Notes under the pieces: generated by a model
What the model was told of the DNA's origin: nothing
Database searches by the model: none
What the model saw: the letters and a program-made list of their open reading frames with translations, nothing else
DNA from: Lachnospiraceae bacterium
GTDB taxonomy: Bacteria; Bacillota; Clostridia; Lachnospirales; Lachnospiraceae
Length of the DNA: 44,607 nt
Reading direction: 5' to 3'
NCBI GenBank assembly: GCA_022799755.1
Contig: JAAWOU010000027.1
Location: 1-44,607, forward strand
Position numbers and translations under genes: made by a program
In this document: in pieces, positions 41,326-44,607 of the stretch
Numbering within the stretch: position 1 is the first letter of the stretch
How the letters are laid out: each line of letters begins with the position of its first letter

Positions 41326-42624
41326 ATGCAGAGAAACGGCGGTAAGACAAGTGCAAGGAGGAGAGCAGAGCGCAGGAAGCATATGAGAAAGCGTATCATA
41401 TGCTTTGTGAGTCCTGCTCTTCTTGCCTTGGGGGCGTGGCTTTACGTGAACGGGCTGGCCTACAAAACCCTGCGTGTGGAGGCAGGCACCCAGGTGCGCG
41501 CCCGGGATTTTCTGAAAAATGCCGACGAAGAGGCGGTCTTTACCGAGGACAGCCAGGCATTCGACACTGCGGTGCCGGGGGAATACCGGGTGAAAGTAAA
41601 AAGCGGCCTGTTTACCCACAGGTGCAGTCTGATTGTGGAGGACACTGTGGCGCCTGTGGCAGAGGCTGTGACGGTGAGACGAAAGCCCGGGGAGGCTTTC
41701 GGGGCCGAGGCCTTTGTGGCCAATGTCACGGACGCTACCGCGGTCACGGTCTCCTATGTGACGGAGCCGGATTTCTCCGGGAGCGGGAGACAGACCGTCC
41801 GCGTCATCCTCACGGACAGGGGCGGAAACTGGACGGTGCTGGAATCGGAACTGTTCCTGGCGCCGGACTATGAGCAGGAGGGCCCGGGAGAGCCCGGGGG
41901 ACAGGAAGACGCCGGAGGAGCCGAGTCGGAAGACGTGCTGGCGCCCGAGATTCTGGGAGCCGCGGATCTGGAGTATTTTATAGGGGACAGCATATCCTAC
42001 CGGAAGAATGTCACCGCCGTGGACGACCGTGACGGGGAAGTGGAGCTGGAGGTGGATGCCTCCCGGGTGGATCTCACAAAAGAGGGGGTCTATCCGGTGA
42101 CATACATGGCGCGGGACGCGGCGGGAAACCTGGCCCAGGTCACGGTGAACCTTACGGTCACGGCCAGAATGTACAGCCGGCAAGAGGTGGAGGACTACGC
42201 GGATGCCGTGCTGGAGGAAATCATCGGGCCGGATATGAACCTGGAGGAAAAGGCATGGGCTGTCTACAGCTATGTGCAGAACCATATATTTTACATCAAC
42301 CACTCGGAGAAAGGGGATCCCATCCGGGCCGCCTATGAGGGGCTGGTGGACGGGAGAGGGGACTGCTATGTCTATGCCAGCACGGCGAAGATTCTGCTGG
42401 AGCGGGCCGGTATCCCGAATATGGATATCAGAAAGCGTCCCGCGGAGGTGGAGCATTACTGGAATCTGGTGGATGTGGGGGAGGGCTGGCAGCACTTCGA
42501 CACCACGCCCAGAAGCGACAATCCGGTGATCTTCCTCTGGGCGGACGGGGAGCTTGCGGAGTATTCGAAGCAGCATGACAATGCTTTCGACTATGATCCG
42601 TCCCTGTATCCCGACATCCATTGA
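41326..42624 (+). CDS. Transglutaminase-like extracytoplasmic protein with Ig-like domains
   Basis: 432-aa protein (413 aa if it starts at 41383, where AGGAAG is close). A basic N-terminus leads to one membrane span (IICFVSPALLALGAWLYV), then two beta-sandwich Ig-like regions (about 50-185 and 205-285; the second has PVTYMARDAAGN). A transglutaminase-like domain (about 290-432) has the triad Cys347 (RGDCYVYA), His377 (EHYWNLV) and Asp392 (HFDTTP). It is probably outside the membrane, acting on wall peptides or proteins; protease or cross-linking activity cannot be told apart. No terminator with a T run follows. Confidence 0.82.
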   Translation: MQRNGGKTSARRRAERRKHMRKRIICFVSPALLALGAWLYVNGLAYKTLRVEAGTQVRARDFLKNADEEAVFTEDSQAFDTAVPGEYRVKVKSGLFTHRCSLIVEDTVAPVAEAVTVRRKPGEAFGAEAFVANVTDATAVTVSYVTEPDFSGSGRQTVRVILTDRGGNWTVLESELFLAPDYEQEGPGEPGGQEDAGGAESEDVLAPEILGAADLEYFIGDSISYRKNVTAVDDRDGEVELEVDASRVDLTKEGVYPVTYMARDAAGNLAQVTVNLTVTARMYSRQEVEDYADAVLEEIIGPDMNLEEKAWAVYSYVQNHIFYINHSEKGDPIRAAYEGLVDGRGDCYVYASTAKILLERAGIPNMDIRKRPAEVEHYWNLVDVGEGWQHFDTTPRSDNPVIFLWADGELAEYSKQHDNAFDYDPSLYPDIH

Positions 42625-42780
42625 CATGATGGAAGCAAGGCCGATTAAAAATCCGGCCAAAAAGAAAATCCAAAATATACAATAACGAAACAACTTTGTG
42701 CATAAATAGGAAACAAATCCCTGCTAAGATGTCACTTGTCAAGGACAGATAAGCCGCAAGGCGGGCAGGGAGGTTTCCGT

Positions 42781-43632
42781 ATGAAAAAATTAGGTGTCAT
42801 TGGCGGCCTTGGCCCCATGGCAACAGCATATTTTCTGCAATTGCTCACACAGATGAGCGATGCGGCCACCGATCAGGGTCACATGGAGATTCTCCTCCAC
42901 AGCAAGCCGCAGATTCCAGACCGTACCAGATTCATACTAGGCCTAAGCAGGGAGGACCCCCTGCCTATGATGGCGCAGACGGGCATTGACTTAAGGAGTC
43001 AAGGAGCTGCGCTGTTAGCCGTTCCCTGCGTCACGGCCCATTACTTCCGGGAGAGGCTGGAGGAGGCCGCGGGCATTCCGGTCTTGGACGCCATTGGGGA
43101 GACGGCGCGGTGCGCCGCAGAGGCCGGGATCCGCAGAGCCGGGTTCATGGCCACGGACGGCACCGTGGAAAGCGGGCTGCTGCAGCGGGCTTTCGGGGAA
43201 GCCGGCGTGGAATGCATTTTTCCTGACCGGGAGAGTCAAGGGACTGTCATGGACATGATCTACGGGAAGATCAAGGCCGGGAAGCCGGCAGATCTAGGGG
43301 CCCTACGGCGCGTGGCCCAGGGGCTTTTGGACGCCGGGGCGGAGGTGGCGGTGCTGGCCTGTACGGAGCTGTCCCTTGTAAAGCAGGGGCTGGACATGGG
43401 GGAGGCGCTTTTGGACGTGATGGAGGTGCTGGCCGGAAAGGCCGTCATGACCTGCGGACATCTGAAGAGGGAATACGCCTGCCTGTTAAGAGGCGCCCGG
43501 CGCCTTGGAGAAAGGCGGCTTTCCGCCGGGGAATCCGCAGAACAGGGAGAAAGGAGTCAATATGCAGAACAATGTATTGGATTATCTGGACAGGACGGCG
43601 CTGGAGAAACCGGAGAAGACGGCGTACTCTGA
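42781..43632 (+). CDS. Aspartate/glutamate racemase family protein
   Basis: 283-aa cofactor-independent amino-acid racemase. The N-terminus MKKLGVIGGLGPMAT is typical, and the two catalytic cysteines are Cys83 (AVPCVTAH) and Cys194 (LACTELSL). GGGAGG at 8-nt spacing sets the start. The last ~45 residues after YACLLRGARRL look unlike the family and overlap the start of the next gene by 71 bp. That tail may be a read-through extension rather than a conserved domain. The adjacent adenylation-domain gene suggests that the D-amino acid made here is activated for use in a polymer or peptide. Confidence 0.85.
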   Translation: MKKLGVIGGLGPMATAYFLQLLTQMSDAATDQGHMEILLHSKPQIPDRTRFILGLSREDPLPMMAQTGIDLRSQGAALLAVPCVTAHYFRERLEEAAGIPVLDAIGETARCAAEAGIRRAGFMATDGTVESGLLQRAFGEAGVECIFPDRESQGTVMDMIYGKIKAGKPADLGALRRVAQGLLDAGAEVAVLACTELSLVKQGLDMGEALLDVMEVLAGKAVMTCGHLKREYACLLRGARRLGERRLSAGESAEQGERSQYAEQCIGLSGQDGAGETGEDGVL

Positions 43633-44607
43633 CGGCGCCGTATCCTTAAGCTTTCGGGAGGTGCAGCGGATCAGCCGGAGCATAGGGAGCTTTCTCCATG
43701 AAAGAGGAATCTATAAAAAGCCTGTGGCGGTCTTCATGCACAAATCTCCCATGGAGGTGGCGGCGTTTCTGGGCGTGGTTGCCGGCGGCGATTTCTATGT
43801 GCCCATTGACGAGGAAATGCCGGCCGGGAGGATACGGCTGATACTGGACAATGTGCGGCCGCCGCTGATCATCTGCGACAGGAGCACCAGACAGCTGGCG
43901 GAGGGATTGGCGCCGAATCAGGGGGAAATCGTGCTTTTCGACCACATCGCAGATACCGGGATCCGTGACAGCGCGCTGGCAGCCATCCGGGAGAAAGCCA
44001 TTGACACCGACCCGGTCTACATCGTGTTTACCTCCGGCTCCACGGGAGTGCCCAAGGGCGTGGCAGCCTGCCACAGATCCGTGATCGATTATATCGAGAA
44101 GCTCTCCCGGGTGCTGGAATTTGACGGGGATACGGTATTCGGCAACCAGTCGCCTCTCTACTTTGACGCCTGTCTGAAAGAGATCTACCCGACGCTGAAA
44201 TTCGGAGCCACCGCCTACCTGATTCCAAAGGAGCTTTTCTCCGCCCCGGTCAGGCTGGTGGAATATCTGAATACATACCGGATCAATACCATCTGCTGGG
44301 TGGTCTCTGCTCTGACCATTGTGAGCGCTTTGGGCACTTTCGGAACCGTTGTCCCCAAGTTCCTGCGCACCGTGGCCTTTGGCAGCGAGGTCTTTCCTGT
44401 AAAGCAGCTGGGCATCTGGAGGGAAGCCCTGCCTGAGGCCTCCTTTACAAATCTCTACGGTCCCACGGAGAGCACGGGAATGTGCTGCTATTACAGGGTG
44501 GAGCGGGCGTTTGAGGAGGGGGAGTCCATTCCCATCGGACGACCCTTTCCCAACAGGGAGATTCTGCTGCTGACGCCGGAGGGAAAGCCTGCGGGCCCGG
44601 GGGAGGA
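43562..44607 (+). CDS. Amino acid adenylation-domain protein (DltA/NRPS-like), cut by window end
   Basis: Open reading frame running off the window; at least 348 residues are visible. It begins MQNNVLDYLDRTALEKPEKT after GAAAGGAGTCAAT, a good ribosome site. Motifs of the ANL family: YIVFTSGSTGVPKG (153-166), NQSPLYFDACLKEIYPTL near 195, and NLYGPTEST (297-305). This is the pattern of NRPS A-domains and of DltA, the D-alanine-carrier ligase. Whether condensation or carrier domains follow cannot be seen. The neighbouring racemase favours a D-amino acid substrate. Confidence 0.85.
   Translation, partial: MQNNVLDYLDRTALEKPEKTAYSDGAVSLSFREVQRISRSIGSFLHERGIYKKPVAVFMHKSPMEVAAFLGVVAGGDFYVPIDEEMPAGRIRLILDNVRPPLIICDRSTRQLAEGLAPNQGEIVLFDHIADTGIRDSALAAIREKAIDTDPVYIVFTSGSTGVPKGVAACHRSVIDYIEKLSRVLEFDGDTVFGNQSPLYFDACLKEIYPTLKFGATAYLIPKELFSAPVRLVEYLNTYRINTICWVVSALTIVSALGTFGTVVPKFLRTVAFGSEVFPVKQLGIWREALPEASFTNLYGPTESTGMCCYYRVERAFEEGESIPIGRPFPNREILLLTPEGKPAGPGE

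Noticed and set aside
41290..42693. 467-codon open frame on the minus strand
   Set aside because: Opposite the transglutaminase-like gene; low-complexity Arg/His composition, no motif, no ribosome site.

Overview
The window reads as chromosome from a Gram-positive gut anaerobe of the Lachnospiraceae/Clostridia type. This is inference from gene content, not a database match: a phosphate butyryltransferase-butyrate kinase pair, a class B sortase with a VPKTG-type wall-anchored substrate, strong AGGAGG ribosome sites, and mid-range GC. No rRNA, tRNA or CRISPR array was seen.

Layout. (1) 1-2500: ptb-buk, the last steps of butyrate formation. (2) 2672-6933: a uronate-use locus. uxaC and a LacI-type regulator lie on the minus strand and diverge from a GH4 alpha-galacturonidase-like gene, with a perfect 16-bp operator palindrome at the GH4 promoter. 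(3) 6878-9490: an accessory strip with a strong terminator, a 49-bp tandem repeat, an XRE regulator, an orphan ORF with a doubtful 5' end, a Uma2-type protein and two decayed gene fragments. (4) 9670-35024: a large, apparently co-regulated island. It holds a 91-aa orphan, two WYL regulators, a TerY-P triad (vWA, PP2C, Ser/Thr kinase with zinc ribbon), an SF1 helicase, a 747-aa protein with a HEPN-like Rx4H motif, a coiled-coil McrB-like GTPase/ATPase, a 1225-aa partner protein and a MYG1-family predicted exonuclease. A six-gene operon follows: nucleotidyltransferase, RmlD-like reductase, DegT aminotransferase, GNAT-radical SAM fusion, HprK-like P-loop protein and GntP-like permease. (5) 35237-44607: cell-surface and housekeeping genes: sortase substrate, O-antigen-ligase-like membrane protein, sortase B, TIM-barrel isomerase, HerA-like ATPase, transglutaminase-like protein, Asp/Glu racemase, and an adenylation-domain protein cut off by the window end.

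Main result. Four transcription units of region 4 share one promoter architecture: a TTGTAGGTTTTTT-type box whose first base lies exactly 38 nt before a TAnAAT -10 element, with no recognisable -35. The copies are at 9573, 12449, 21317 and 28565. They precede the 91-aa gene, the TerY-P/helicase operon, the McrB-like/MYG1 operon and the aminotransferase/radical SAM operon. This ties the biosynthesis-like operon to the kinase-phosphatase-helicase-McrB genes as one regulon, probably controlled by the WYL pair. TerY-P triads are known as predicted stress or anti-phage modules; the combination here with MYG1, a HEPN-like protein and a small-molecule-type operon is the part I do not recognise as described. 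A defence role is inference from gene families.
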